NCBI RefSeq assembly: GCF_017743935.1
Contig: NZ_JAGHRE010000012.1
Span: 56,526-120,525, forward strand
Direction of reading: 5' to 3'
Source of the DNA: Tropicibacter sp. R16_0
Lineage (GTDB): Bacteria; Pseudomonadota; Alphaproteobacteria; Rhodobacterales; Rhodobacteraceae
DNA length: 64,000 nt
A program made the position numbers and the translations under genes. Positions 20,856-29,814 of the stretch are shown here, piece by piece. Position 1 is the stretch's first letter, and each line of letters opens with the position of its first letter. The notes under the pieces are model-generated. The model was not told where the DNA came from and did no database searches. It saw nothing but the letters and a program-made list of their open reading frames with translations.

Positions 20856-21057
20856 ACCGCGCGGATGGTGGGCTCTGCAAGCTGTGGATAAGTGTCATAT
20901 GCCCGTCACGGAATCACAGTAACCATCCGCGATATATTGTGGGAATTCGGGGCTTGTCAGAGCTTTGCCACGATATATAGTTGTGGGTAAGCTGGGGCGG
21001 GGATCCCCGCCTTGGTGTCCGAGAGGCGGGCAGTTCAAGGCGAGGAGAGAGTCTTTG

Positions 21058-21642
21058 ATGGACGGTGACTTCAGAACAGAATTCGTACGCGAACCGGGCG
21101 CGTTGAAACAGCATCCGGCGTTGGTTCTGAACGCGGATTACCGGCCCTTATCCTATTATCCGCTCTCGCTGTGGCCCTGGCAGGATGCGATCAAGGCGGC
21201 CTGGCTCGATCGGGTCGATATCGTGGCCGAATATGATGAGGTTGTGCGAAGCCCATCGACCGAAATCAGGATACCTTCGGTTGTTGTGCTGAAAGACTAT
21301 GTCAAACCCAGAAAGCGCGTGGCCTTCACGCGCTTTAATTTATTTCTGAGGGACGAATTCAGCTGCCAGTACTGTGGTGCGCGCGGGGATCTGACGTTTG
21401 ATCACGTGGTGCCGCGGGCATCGGGTGGTGTGACCAGTTGGGAAAACGTGGTTGCAGCTTGCAGCCCGTGCAACCTGAAGAAAGGGTCCAAGTCGCTGCG
21501 TCGCGCGGGCATGTCCCTGCGCAAGCCGCCGCGTCAGCCCCAGGCCGAGGAACTGCGCAACGTCGGCCGCAAGTTTCCACCCAACCATCTGCACGACAGT
21601 TGGATGGACTTTCTGTACTGGGATACGGAACTCGACGCCTGA
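21058..21642 (+). CDS. HNH endonuclease family protein
   Basis: 194 residues. The HNH nuclease domain lies at about residues 98-145: CQYCG and CSPCN zinc-binding pairs enclose LTFDHVVPRASGG. The start at 21058 follows a clear GAGGAGAGAG. The family is widespread and conserved in alphaproteobacterial chromosomes as a single gene, so a housekeeping role is as likely as defence; no restriction or phage gene adjoins it. Confidence 0.88.
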   Translation: MDGDFRTEFVREPGALKQHPALVLNADYRPLSYYPLSLWPWQDAIKAAWLDRVDIVAEYDEVVRSPSTEIRIPSVVVLKDYVKPRKRVAFTRFNLFLRDEFSCQYCGARGDLTFDHVVPRASGGVTSWENVVAACSPCNLKKGSKSLRRAGMSLRKPPRQPQAEELRNVGRKFPPNHLHDSWMDFLYWDTELDA

Positions 21643-21651
21643 CCAGGGGGA

Positions 21652-21666
21652 GGGGGCGCGGCCCCC
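21652..21666. terminator. Hairpin between convergent HNH and ocd genes
   Basis: GGGGGC-GCG-GCCCCC, with a loose T-rich stretch (TCTTATTTTC) after it on the plus strand. Confidence 0.65.
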
Positions 21667-21703
21667 GCCGTCTTATTTTCACCGAGAAAAACTTCGGGAT
21701 GCT

Positions 21704-22750
21704 TCAGTTGGGCGCGGCGCGTTGCAGCATGCCAAACAGGTCGCGCGGATCGTCCGGATCGGCCAGCAGATCAAGTGCGTGGTAGAGGCCGGTTTCCTCA
21801 AGTTGATCACGGACGTAGCGCAGGGCGCTGAAATCCTCGATCGCAAACCCGACGCTGTCAAACAGGGTGATCTGACGCTCGGATGTGCGGCCCTTGTGTT
21901 GGCCAGTGACGACCTGCCAGAACTCGATCACCGGATGATCGTCGTCCAATTGTTGAATCTCGCCCTCAATTCGCGTCTGCGGTGGGTATTCGACGAAGAT
22001 GTCCGAGCGTTGCAGGATGCCTGCAGCCAGTTCCGTTTTGCCGGGACAGTCGCCGCCGATGGCGTTGATGTGCACACCACTGCCGACCATGTTGTCGCTC
22101 AGGATCGTGGCATACTGCTTGTCCGCCGTGCAGGTGGTCAGGATCTGGGCTCCCTGAATGGCGTCTTCCGGCGACGTGCACGACACCACTTCGATCCCAT
22201 GTGCGGCCAGATTGGCGGCGCATTTGCGGGTCGCGGCCGGGTCAATATCGTAAAGGCGGACGGATTTCAGACCACAGATCGCTTTCATCGCCAGCGTCTG
22301 AAACTCGGACTGCGCGCCGTTGCCGATCATCGCCATTGTGTCGGCGCCTTTGGGGGCCAGATGCTTCGCCACCATGGCCGAGGTCGCCGCCGTGCGAAGC
22401 GCCGTCAGCATCGTCATTTCGCTCAAGAGCACCGGGTAACCCGTTGCCACATCAGCCAAAAGACCAAATGCAGTCACAGTTTGCAGACCCTCTTTGGTGT
22501 TCTTGGGGTGGCCGTTGACATATTTGAACCCATAGACCTCACCGTCCGAGGTCGGCATCAGCTCGATCACGCCCTCGGTCGAATGGCTGGCCACGCGAGG
22601 CGTTTTGTCGAACAGTTCCCAGCGGTGAAAGTCGGCCTCGATATAGTCGGCGATGCCACGCAGCATCGGCTCCAGCCCGATCTGGTGAATCAGTTGCATC
22701 ATGTGATCGACCGAGACGAAGGGCACCAGGGCTTTGTCAGAGGGGGTCAT
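21704..22750 (-). CDS. ocd: Ornithine cyclodeaminase
   Basis: 348 residues, family length. It converts ornithine to proline and ammonia using NAD. The ornithine cyclodeaminase/mu-crystallin features are present: the FKYVNGHP substrate region at about residues 75-82, LRTAATSAMVAK at about 119-130 and the Rossmann turn MIGNGAQSEF at about 142-151. Its start overlaps the upstream ctlX stop by four bases, and arginase precedes both, so the operon runs arginine to ornithine to proline. Confidence 0.95.
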   Translation of the reverse strand: MTPSDKALVPFVSVDHMMQLIHQIGLEPMLRGIADYIEADFHRWELFDKTPRVASHSTEGVIELMPTSDGEVYGFKYVNGHPKNTKEGLQTVTAFGLLADVATGYPVLLSEMTMLTALRTAATSAMVAKHLAPKGADTMAMIGNGAQSEFQTLAMKAICGLKSVRLYDIDPAATRKCAANLAAHGIEVVSCTSPEDAIQGAQILTTCTADKQYATILSDNMVGSGVHINAIGGDCPGKTELAAGILQRSDIFVEYPPQTRIEGEIQQLDDDHPVIEFWQVVTGQHKGRTSERQITLFDSVGFAIEDFSALRYVRDQLEETGLYHALDLLADPDDPRDLFGMLQRAAPN

Positions 22751-23673
22751 GCGGCGTTCCTTTCGGGGCGGCGGGTCAGGTGGATGCCGGCGATCATGCA
22801 ACGGACCGAACCGCCGGCGCTTTCGAGTGTTGGGATGGTCAGGGGCACAGGCGTGGCTGAGCGTTCGATGACATCGATCTGTTCGGGGCGCAGCGCATCC
22901 AACGCGCGGGACGACAGCGCCAGAATGCGGCTGTTCCCGGTCAATTCGATGGCGTTGCCTGCAAAGTTTTCAATCTGCCACGGCGTCAGGGCAATAACCT
23001 CGCGGCCGGTTTCCGCCAAGCGATCGACCACGGTCTGTCTGCGTTCCGCGTCTGGGATCAGATCAAGGCCGACCAGGGCAAAGTCAGTGCCGATGCCCAT
23101 CAGAACGTTGGTGTGATAGATCGCCTGTCCGGCGGCATCATGTGCATCGAACGCGATGGGTTCATAGTTGAAATGGGTACAGAACCGCTCCAGCACCACC
23201 GGATCGGCCCGATTGGATTTGGCGACAAAGGCAATACGACCGATGTGATCCAAGACCATGGCGCCGGTCCCCTCAAGCGCCAAGCCATCGTGTTCCAACC
23301 CGCTGTAGTCGATCACGTCCGAGACGCGGAAATCGCGTTTCAACATGTCGATCACATCCGAACGCCGCTCGCGTTGGCGGTTTTTGGCAAACATAGGATA
23401 GAGCGCCACATGACCGCCTGCGTGGGTGGAAAACCAGTTGTTCGGGAACACGCTGTCGGGCGTGTGCCGGGTTCCGAAGTCTTCAAACACGTTCACATCG
23501 ACGCCGTGGCTGCGCAGGGTGCTTACGGCGGCGTCAAACTCGTCGCGCGCCTTCAGTGAAACATCCTTGGGCGTCGGTGTCTGAAACGCATTGTCCCCTT
23601 GGGTTTCCGGGTTCGAGCAGAACGCATGCGGCCGGATCATGACGACCGATTGGGGGGCTTGCAGCAGGTTCAT
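22747..23673 (-). CDS. ctlX: Citrulline/amidino hydrolase CtlX (arginine-deiminase superfamily)
   Basis: 308 residues. Guanidino-group-modifying fold: PDSVFPNNWFSTH at about residues 71-83 and the LEGTGAMVLD segment at about 133-142; the C-terminal Ser/Gly-rich end with a Cys (GGSVRCMIAGIHL) carries the catalytic cysteine. CtlX is placed in citrulline use; related enzymes are dimethylarginine hydrolases. It overlaps arginase and ocd by four bases on both sides, so all three are co-translated. Confidence 0.88.
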   Translation of the reverse strand: MNLLQAPQSVVMIRPHAFCSNPETQGDNAFQTPTPKDVSLKARDEFDAAVSTLRSHGVDVNVFEDFGTRHTPDSVFPNNWFSTHAGGHVALYPMFAKNRQRERRSDVIDMLKRDFRVSDVIDYSGLEHDGLALEGTGAMVLDHIGRIAFVAKSNRADPVVLERFCTHFNYEPIAFDAHDAAGQAIYHTNVLMGIGTDFALVGLDLIPDAERRQTVVDRLAETGREVIALTPWQIENFAGNAIELTGNSRILALSSRALDALRPEQIDVIERSATPVPLTIPTLESAGGSVRCMIAGIHLTRRPERNAA

Positions 23674-24596
23674 AGAAAGCTCCGGGTGGGGCGGTCAAAG
23701 ACGCGACGTCCCAGCGAGGACGCAGCCAGATCGACCATGACCTGCGCAGTGCGACCGCGCTCGTCCAGGAACGGGTTCAGTTCGACCAGATCCAGAGAGG
23801 TCATCAGCCCGCTGTCACAGATCATCTCCATCGCCAGGTGCCCCTCGCGGATGGTGGCGCCGCCCGGAACCGTGGTGCCAACGGCAGGCGCGATAGAGGG
23901 GTCCAGGAAATCCACGTCTAGCGAGACATGCAGAAGGCCATTGTGCTGGGCCACAGTTTCCAGGAAGGCGGCCAGCGGTTTTGCAATCCCGCTTTCATCA
24001 ATCTCGCGCATGTCGTGGAACCAGATGCGGCTGGATTGCAGCGCTTCGCGCTCCGCGCTGTCGACCGAGCGCAGGCCGATGATGCAGATGTTTTCTTGTG
24101 GCACCGGATTGGTGATCACCGGGAAACCTGCAAAGCCACCGCGCCCGGTGACATAGCCCAGGGGCGTTCCATGCAGATGGCCCGAGCCGGAAGTTTCCGG
24201 TGTGTGAAAGTCACTGTGCGCGTCCAGCCAAAGGACAAACAACGGACGCTCGACCTTGGCGGCATGGTTGGCCACGCCGGCAACACTGCCAAGGGCCAGC
24301 GCGTGATCGCCGCCCAGAAAGATCGGCAGACCGCGCGGCATGGTTTCTTCGGCGGTGCGGATCAGACGGTGGGTCCAGCCAACGGTCTTGCTGGGCTGGT
24401 GCAGGTGAGTATCGCCGGGCTCTGTCGGATGTGATGCAGGCGTCAGGTTGCCCAAATCCTCGACCGTGTGACCCAGGTCGGTCAGCGCCTCGGCCAGACC
24501 AGCGGTGCGATAGGCATCGGGGCCCATCAGACATCCCGCACGACGCTTGCCGCTGTCGACCGGTGCGCCGATCAGAATGCAGTGTTTGGCGTTCAT
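23670..24596 (-). CDS. rocF: Arginase
   Basis: 308 residues. It hydrolyses arginine to ornithine and urea. The three manganese-binding motifs of the ureohydrolase family are intact: GGDHA, DAHSDFH and SLDVDFLDP. GSGHLHGTPLG after the second motif fits arginase better than agmatinase. It is the first gene of the arginase-ctlX-ocd operon and is divergent from an Lrp-type gene at 24706, the probable regulator. Confidence 0.94.
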   Translation of the reverse strand: MNAKHCILIGAPVDSGKRRAGCLMGPDAYRTAGLAEALTDLGHTVEDLGNLTPASHPTEPGDTHLHQPSKTVGWTHRLIRTAEETMPRGLPIFLGGDHALALGSVAGVANHAAKVERPLFVLWLDAHSDFHTPETSGSGHLHGTPLGYVTGRGGFAGFPVITNPVPQENICIIGLRSVDSAEREALQSSRIWFHDMREIDESGIAKPLAAFLETVAQHNGLLHVSLDVDFLDPSIAPAVGTTVPGGATIREGHLAMEMICDSGLMTSLDLVELNPFLDERGRTAQVMVDLAASSLGRRVFDRPTRSFL

Positions 24597-24705
24597 GTGA
24601 AACCTCGAAAATCAGTGTTTCTTCCAATTTCTGATCGAAATGGGTTGAAATACAGAGGTAAATTTGGTCAAAGCGACGCCAATATGATCGAATTGGAGTT
24701 CCGAA

Positions 24706-25131
24706 ATGGACAAAACGGATGAGCGGTTGGTCGCGGCCCTGCGTCATGATGCGCGGGCCTCTTTGTCGGATCTGGCGCTGCAGCTCAACCTGTCCCGCAC
24801 AACCGTTCGGGCGCGTATCGAACGGCTGATTCAGCGCGGCGATGTGTTGGGGTTCACCGTGGTCCTGAAAGAGGATGTCCTGCGCGACCCCGTGCGCGGC
24901 CTGATGATGATCGGGATCGAGGGGCGTGGAACCAACCGGATCACCCGCGCGCTTCAGGGATTGAAAGAGGTGCGCGCGGTCCATTCGACCAATGGCCGCT
25001 GGGATCTGATCGTAGAACTGGGCACCGAAACGCTGGAAGAGCTGGATCAGGCGCTGGCCAAGATTCGCATGTTCGAAGGCGTGCAGACGAGCGAAACCAA
25101 TCTGCTGCTGTCGACAAAGAAATCGACTTAG
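24706..25131 (+). CDS. Lrp/AsnC family regulator, probable regulator of arginine catabolism
   Basis: 141 residues. N-terminal helix-turn-helix (DLALQLNLSRTTVRARIERL, about 22-41) and C-terminal RAM ligand-binding domain (from about residue 60). It is transcribed away from arginase with a 109-base gap, the classic arrangement for an Lrp-type activator of the arginine/ornithine operon; that role is inferred from position. It overlaps the convergent dsbB gene by four bases at the stops. Confidence 0.88.
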   Translation: MDKTDERLVAALRHDARASLSDLALQLNLSRTTVRARIERLIQRGDVLGFTVVLKEDVLRDPVRGLMMIGIEGRGTNRITRALQGLKEVRAVHSTNGRWDLIVELGTETLEELDQALAKIRMFEGVQTSETNLLLSTKKST

Positions 25132-25592
25132 CGCGACGCGCGGGCCGCTGCGAACCAGATCGCCGCCAGACCCAGCGAGATCAGCGCGTTCCAGCTGGCC
25201 ATGGACAAGGTGAACAGCTCCCACGGAACCTCATCACAGCGGGTGAGGGGGGCCGACATGATCTGTTCCATCAATTGTTCTGGGGTCAGTCCGCCGATGG
25301 GGCCGGAGGTGCAGGTTGACGGACCTTCCCACCAGCCGCGCTCGACGCCGGTGTGGTAGAACCCGATGCCCGAGGTCGCAAGCGCTGCAAATCCACCAAG
25401 CAAAGGCAACCACCGGCCCGGCATGAATATGGCCAGAACGCCGATCACAAAGGCTGCGGCGTGCGGGTAGCGCTGCCAATAGCACATTTTGCAAGGTGCC
25501 ATTTCGCCGATGTATTGAAACCCCCAGGCGCCAAGCAGCATGGCAGCCGACCCGGCGGCGGCGGTCAAAATCAGGTTTGTGCGTGTGCTCAT
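25128..25592 (-). CDS. dsbB: Disulfide bond formation protein DsbB
   Basis: 154 residues, four membrane helices. It reoxidises periplasmic DsbA and passes electrons to quinone. Two redox cysteine pairs are visible: CKMC at about residues 34-37 in the first periplasmic loop, and two further cysteines (STCTSG, TRCDEV) in the second loop. Its start overlaps the stop of the YqaA-like gene by four bases. Confidence 0.9.
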   Translation of the reverse strand: MSTRTNLILTAAAGSAAMLLGAWGFQYIGEMAPCKMCYWQRYPHAAAFVIGVLAIFMPGRWLPLLGGFAALATSGIGFYHTGVERGWWEGPSTCTSGPIGGLTPEQLMEQIMSAPLTRCDEVPWELFTLSMASWNALISLGLAAIWFAAARASR

Positions 25593-26167
25593 AGGAATTT
25601 AACCACGGCAAAGCCTCCGATGAGGAGGACGATGAAAAGGGTGAACATCAGCCCCAACCGCTTTTCGATGAACTCGCGGATCGGGGCGCCAAAGGCCCAC
25701 AAGAGGCCCGCGACAAGAAAGAACCGCAGCGCGCGCGCCAGGATCGAGGTGGCGATGAAAGTGCCAAGCGGCATGCCGGTCCAGCCCGACATGATGGTGA
25801 TGACCTTGTAGGGAAACGGGGTGACACCTGCCGTCAGAACCGCCCAGAACCCGAAATCGTTGAACTTGGTGTTGAAGGCTTCCATCGCTTCGGCCTTGCC
25901 CATGGCGGCAAGGATGGGCTGCCCGACACTTTCATAGAAAAACGCACCGATCGCATAGCCCAGCATGCCCCCCAGAACCGAAGCCACCAGGGCCACGGTT
26001 GCGATCAAAAAAGCCCGATTTGGTCGGGCCAAAATCATCGGGATCATCAGCACGTCGGGCGGGATCGGAAAGAACGAGCTTTCGATAAAGGCCACACCGG
26101 CCAGCACCCACAGGGCCTGCGGATGTTCCGCCAGAGCAATCGTCTTGTCGTACAGGCGTTGCAGCAT
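25589..26167 (-). CDS. YqaA/DedA-like inner membrane protein
   Basis: 192 residues. Membrane protein of the SNARE-associated/DedA superfamily, YqaA branch: the FFPIPPDVLMIPM re-entrant motif at about residues 32-44 and the FGFWAVLTAGVTPFPYKVITIMSG segment at about 107-130 with its conserved proline-rich turn. DedA relatives act in lipid carrier flipping and proton-motive-force maintenance; the YqaA role is not established. The ATG at 26167 is preferred; an upstream GTG or ATG would add 15 polar residues. It is co-transcribed with dsbB. Confidence 0.85.
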   Translation of the reverse strand: MLQRLYDKTIALAEHPQALWVLAGVAFIESSFFPIPPDVLMIPMILARPNRAFLIATVALVASVLGGMLGYAIGAFFYESVGQPILAAMGKAEAMEAFNTKFNDFGFWAVLTAGVTPFPYKVITIMSGWTGMPLGTFIATSILARALRFFLVAGLLWAFGAPIREFIEKRLGLMFTLFIVLLIGGFAVVKFL

Positions 26168-26316
26168 GATGGTCGTCAACTCTTGCTCTGTGTCCGAGTG
26201 TTGGGAGAACATGATCGCACTGCGGGGTCAAGCGGTACCGATTGGAACTTCTTGGTGGTTTGCAGCTTTTTGCCTCTGGACCTTCCCGAACAACACGGCT
26301 AATTCAATGCGAAGTG

Positions 26317-26402
26317 GCCCAAGTGGCGGAATGGTAGACGCAGGGGATTCAAAATCCCCCGCCTTCACGGGCGTGAGAGTTCGAGTCTCTCCTTGGGCAC
26401 CA
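26317..26402 (+). tRNA. tRNA-Leu (anticodon CAA)
   Basis: 86 bases including encoded CCA. The acceptor stem GCCCAAG pairs with CTTGGGC. The anticodon stem GGGGA/TCCCC encloses loop TTCAAAA, giving anticodon CAA (UUG codons). A long variable arm (CGCCTTCACGGGCG) and the T-arm GTTCGAGTC confirm the type II leucine tRNA. An integrase remnant begins about 75 bases downstream. Confidence 0.95.
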
Positions 26403-26475
26403 CTAAAATCAATGACTTACCGGGCGTTGGTCGAATTGGGTGATCTGTCCGAATTCATCCACTCACACAGCCTAC

Positions 26476-26691
26476 TCACACATCCTGTTTTGTTTTTGTT
26501 CTGTTCCGAGCTGCTTTTGACAGTGCTTTACGACTTGCCTTCTTGCGGCAATACACGACCATTTCGGTACTTTGGTTCGTAACGGCCTGAATTTCAGCAT
26601 CGGTGCATCCAGCTTCCGCCAGCCGAATAATGGACGACTTGCGAAGACCATGCAGGACATAGGGCTTGGCGGCGTCACCTAGATCCTTTCT
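26476..26691 (-). pseudogene. Tyrosine recombinase (phage-type integrase), C-terminal remnant
   Basis: On the minus strand a frame ending at a TGA (26476-26478) encodes the end of an integrase: HGLRKSSIIRLAEAGC with the box II H-x-x-R, then EMVVYCRKKASRKALSKA with the nucleophilic tyrosine. Going upstream the frame meets a TAG at about 26692, so only some 70 residues survive and there is no start. It sits next to tRNA-Leu, the usual attachment site, so it marks an old integrated element. Confidence 0.78.
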
Positions 26692-27294
26692 CTATCCCGA
26701 TGGCGCGGAGGGCTGGGTCAGCAAGCCGTCCGGCTACCGCGGCCGGAAGGCGATCGAGCACGCGGATGCCTTCGATCAAATGGAGGCGCAGGCGCGCTAG
26801 CTGCTCTTCACGCCGGGTCAAAAGCAGATCGGCCGTCTCTATGCGACGCTGATGGAGAAGCTGGCCTCGGCCGACATCCGCTGTTCGACGATGGAGGTCA
26901 GGCAGGGCAGCTTCAGTTCAGGCGGGGGCTACATCGAGGCGGTGGTGCGCGATCGGCGGCAGCTGGATCTGCTGCAAAGGCGGATCGGGCAGGGGGTGGC
27001 GATGGAGGTGCGCAAGATCCGGCCCTCACAGCGCAACCAGCGCGGGCCGATCCCGGACCGGGCTTTGGTGGATGCGGTCTGCCTGCAGGGCAAGACCATC
27101 GCGGGGGTGCTTGAGCGCCACGGCTGGAAGCAGTCAGGCCCCAGCCCGCGGCGGGTCAGCACATCAAAGCGCTGCGTGCTGCCCTCTGCGCCGCCCTCGA
27201 TCGCATGATCGGGCCCGTCACAAGCGGGCTGCAGGTGCAGGGTTGCGACGACATCGCGGACGCCATGCAGAGCTGGGTGCGGGGAGAGGGGTGA
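26687..27294 (+). pseudogene. Degenerate phage-like gene with an in-frame stop and a frameshift
   Basis: A coding-like frame runs from about 26687 (GWVSKPSGYRGRKAIEHADAF region), meets an in-frame TAG at 26798-26800 and resumes with a long open stretch containing EKLASADIRCSTMEVRQGSF. At about 27155 the frame shifts by one and continues (HIKALRAALCAALDRMIGPV) to a TGA at 27292. The family is not recognised; the end GKTIAGVLERHGW looks like a short helix-turn-helix. It begins where the integrase remnant breaks off, so the junction is probably a deletion or recombination scar. Confidence 0.6.
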
Positions 27295-27558
27295 AGTGAA
27301 GGGCCTTCGCAGCTGCATGGTGTGGTCTGTTGCGAAGGTCCGTAAGAGGCCCAGAGCGGACATTGACGTCCGCCCCACACAAAGGGCTGTAATGCGGACA
27401 AAGAAGCCTTTGGTTTTCTAAACAAATCGGCCATTTTTGGTTTTAGACTAGGCGGCTGTGAAGAGTGACAGGATTACTTGTCTTCTCTTAAGCAAGCACA
27501 ATATCTCAATTGGCACCCTCATTGGATGCTAAGGAGGCCGCTACCTATCGAATTTCCA

Positions 27559-28023
27559 TCATATCTTTAGGTCCAGGCGCGGCTTCCAAAAAGGGCGGAA
27601 GAGTTCAATCTTGGGACATCGGTTCATCACGACTTTAAGGCCCGCCGCTTCGGCGAGTTGCGCTGCTTTGTCGTCGTACACACCGATTTGACCCCAAAGA
27701 ACTTTTGCCCCGATTGCGATAGCCTTCTCGGCAAACGCATATAGCTCTTCCTTCGGGCGGAAAACATCTACCATATCAACATGTTTGTCGATCTCTTCCA
27801 GTGAGTTGTAGACCTTGAGCCCTCTAATTTCCGAAACATTTGGGTTAGGATTCACCGGTAAAATATCGTAGCCGATTTCACTCAGCTGTCGCAGAACGCC
27901 ATAGCTGAATTTCGTTTTGTCCGCGCTAGCCCCCACCATTGCAATTGTTTTAACCGACTGCAGGATGTCGGCGAGGTATTTGGGGTCATAATCGTAGATG
28001 CGGTCGATATCTGCTTCAGGCAT
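27559..28023 (-). CDS. CoA-binding domain protein (YccU-like)
   Basis: 154 residues, single Rossmann CoA-binding domain: VKTIAMVGASADKTKFSYGV at about residues 24-43 is the nucleotide loop and LWGQIGVYDDKAA at about 109-121 is the typical late segment. Stand-alone proteins of this family bind CoA but have no settled function. It is the last of three minus-strand genes after the MtoX-like and ferredoxin genes, with a 3-base gap to the latter, so it probably belongs to the same operon. Confidence 0.85.
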   Translation of the reverse strand: MPEADIDRIYDYDPKYLADILQSVKTIAMVGASADKTKFSYGVLRQLSEIGYDILPVNPNPNVSEIRGLKVYNSLEEIDKHVDMVDVFRPKEELYAFAEKAIAIGAKVLWGQIGVYDDKAAQLAEAAGLKVVMNRCPKIELFRPFWKPRLDLKI

Positions 28024-28026
28024 AGG

Positions 28027-28392
28027 TTAACCTTCCTTCGGCGTCGCAATGTCAGCCTTGAGTTCGTGGGGTTTGAGAGGGTCGAGAAACGGATTGCGGT
28101 ACAGCTTGTCATGGCTCTCCACCCCGATCTCAAGCGTGATGTCGGATGTCGGACGTGCAACGCAAAGGATCACATAGCCGTTCGCGATTTGCCGATTATT
28201 CAGCGCAACCTGTCGGCGTTGATCGATCGCGCCAGTCTTTAGTTTTGCCGCGCAGGTAATGCAGCCGCCATACTTGCACCCAAAAGGCAAGTCGACGCCC
28301 TGTTCTCTCAGCGTTTCCAGAAGTGGACGCCGCGCATCCACACAGTATTGCGCGCCATCTCTGTTCGCGATCGTCACGGTATACATATTCAT
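28027..28392 (-). CDS. Plant-type [2Fe-2S] ferredoxin
   Basis: 121 residues. The cluster ligands C-x4-C-x2-C are in FGCKYGGCITC (about 37-47), with the fourth cysteine in the VILCVAR segment about 30 residues later. It is a one-domain electron carrier, probably cytoplasmic (no signal peptide), with a longer polar tail than simple ferredoxins. The ATG at 28392 overlaps the stop of the MtoX-like gene by four bases, which points to a functional link as electron acceptor or donor; this is inference from coupling. Confidence 0.87.
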   Translation of the reverse strand: MNMYTVTIANRDGAQYCVDARRPLLETLREQGVDLPFGCKYGGCITCAAKLKTGAIDQRRQVALNNRQIANGYVILCVARPTSDITLEIGVESHDKLYRNPFLDPLKPHELKADIATPKEG

Positions 28393-29744
28393 AGCCAGAT
28401 GTCGCTTGTGCAATCGCCGCCCGGATACCGGCTCTCGTGACAGCGCGACGGACCATTCGGTTCTTTGCCAAAGTCCACAATGAAATCCTCATTGATCTTC
28501 ATACCACCGTTTTCAGGGTCGCAATCGATCATCACCATTACCCCGCCCTTTTCGCGGATCTCGGGATAGAACTGGTTATCCCACGTCGAGAACAGCGAGG
28601 TCGTGACATAAAGCCTTCGGCCGTCGAGAGAGAGCTGGAACATTTGCGGACCACCCGCGACCTCGACCCCGTTAACGATCGGAGCTTTACCCAAAAGGCC
28701 TCCCATAAACACTTGGCCGGTCAGCCTGGGATTATGCGGGTCGGTGATGTCATACTGGCGCATGTCTCCATGCAGCCAATTGTTCAGGTACAAGTATTTG
28801 TCATCCATCGAGATCAGGATCGCCGACATAACCCCCGGCAACGGGATTGGCCATTCGGGGTGCATCTCGTTTTCCACGTCGATGATCTTTTCCCACCGCC
28901 ACTTTTTGGCATCGTCTTGCCACCAATGGATCACATTGGTCGAAAGAGCTGCGCCGCAGAACCCATGCGTGCTGTCGGGGTCATGGTGGAACTTGACTTC
29001 CAGTGGCAACAACCCGTCTTCACCCAAATAGAAGCTTTCGACCGGTTCGCGCTTTTCGAAATCCCAAAAATGCAGCTCCCGCCCATATTTCAGATGACCC
29101 ACCTCTTCCAGATCGAAGCCCGGCATGAAGGTATTGGGCGCAGCCCATTCGGAACTGACCATCACGTTGTGGCGCGGTTGGTACCAGAAATCGTAGCCAA
29201 ACTTGATATCGCCCATCGAGGTTTCCCAACGACCGACGATGTTGAACTCTTTGTCGAGATGCAGATAACCTCCAGGAGCTTCACCCTTGGCATTTCCAAG
29301 GAAGGAAATGATGATTTCCGAGCCCAAACAATGCACTGTGTGCGGGCCCGATAAATCTGCCTTGGCCTTGATCTCGGCCCCGTCGATGACCTTATGCAAG
29401 CGCGGCGCACGTGGGTCAGTGGCTGTATCAACGATGTGAAGGTTGTTAGAGCGTACGCCTGGCAGGATCAGGTATTTGCGGGACATCGAGCCGTCGTCGT
29501 GACAGGACGAACAGGCGTTCCACCCCATGTGGTGAAGCTCGTCCCCAATACCCGGCATTTCCAACCTATTGATCACCTGAGAATAGGTCGGGCTGTCAGG
29601 GTCGACATCCACTGTAGCCAGGTAATCAGGTTTCTGGATCCCTGTCCCGGTGTAGATAGCAATCGTGTAGAGTAGCTTTTCTCGGGGGGCTTTGATGGCT
29701 TCTTGCGGACTCTTGAAGCCCGGTCCACAGCATTGTCCATCCAT
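28389..29744 (-). CDS. Selenium-binding protein 56 / methanethiol oxidase family protein
   Basis: 451 residues, SBP56 family length. Family features are the N-terminal CCGPGFKSP, the CSSCH motif at about residues 77-81, repeated HTVHCLG and HHDPDSTHGFCG segments with conserved His/Cys, and a beta-propeller-like run of strand repeats. Characterised bacterial members (MtoX) oxidise methanethiol to formaldehyde, hydrogen sulfide and hydrogen peroxide in the periplasm with copper. No export signal is obvious here, and the SCO1/MauG-like genes of the Hyphomicrobium mtoX operon are absent. It is first in an operon with a ferredoxin and a CoA-binding protein and diverges from an IclR regulator. Confidence 0.85.
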   Translation of the reverse strand: MDGQCCGPGFKSPQEAIKAPREKLLYTIAIYTGTGIQKPDYLATVDVDPDSPTYSQVINRLEMPGIGDELHHMGWNACSSCHDDGSMSRKYLILPGVRSNNLHIVDTATDPRAPRLHKVIDGAEIKAKADLSGPHTVHCLGSEIIISFLGNAKGEAPGGYLHLDKEFNIVGRWETSMGDIKFGYDFWYQPRHNVMVSSEWAAPNTFMPGFDLEEVGHLKYGRELHFWDFEKREPVESFYLGEDGLLPLEVKFHHDPDSTHGFCGAALSTNVIHWWQDDAKKWRWEKIIDVENEMHPEWPIPLPGVMSAILISMDDKYLYLNNWLHGDMRQYDITDPHNPRLTGQVFMGGLLGKAPIVNGVEVAGGPQMFQLSLDGRRLYVTTSLFSTWDNQFYPEIREKGGVMVMIDCDPENGGMKINEDFIVDFGKEPNGPSRCHESRYPGGDCTSDIWL

Positions 29745-29814
29745 CGTGTGCTCCTCCCTTGATGCCCATGTCTGTATCGTATATTGAAAATTGTATTATC
29801 GCAAAGTGAGAAGA

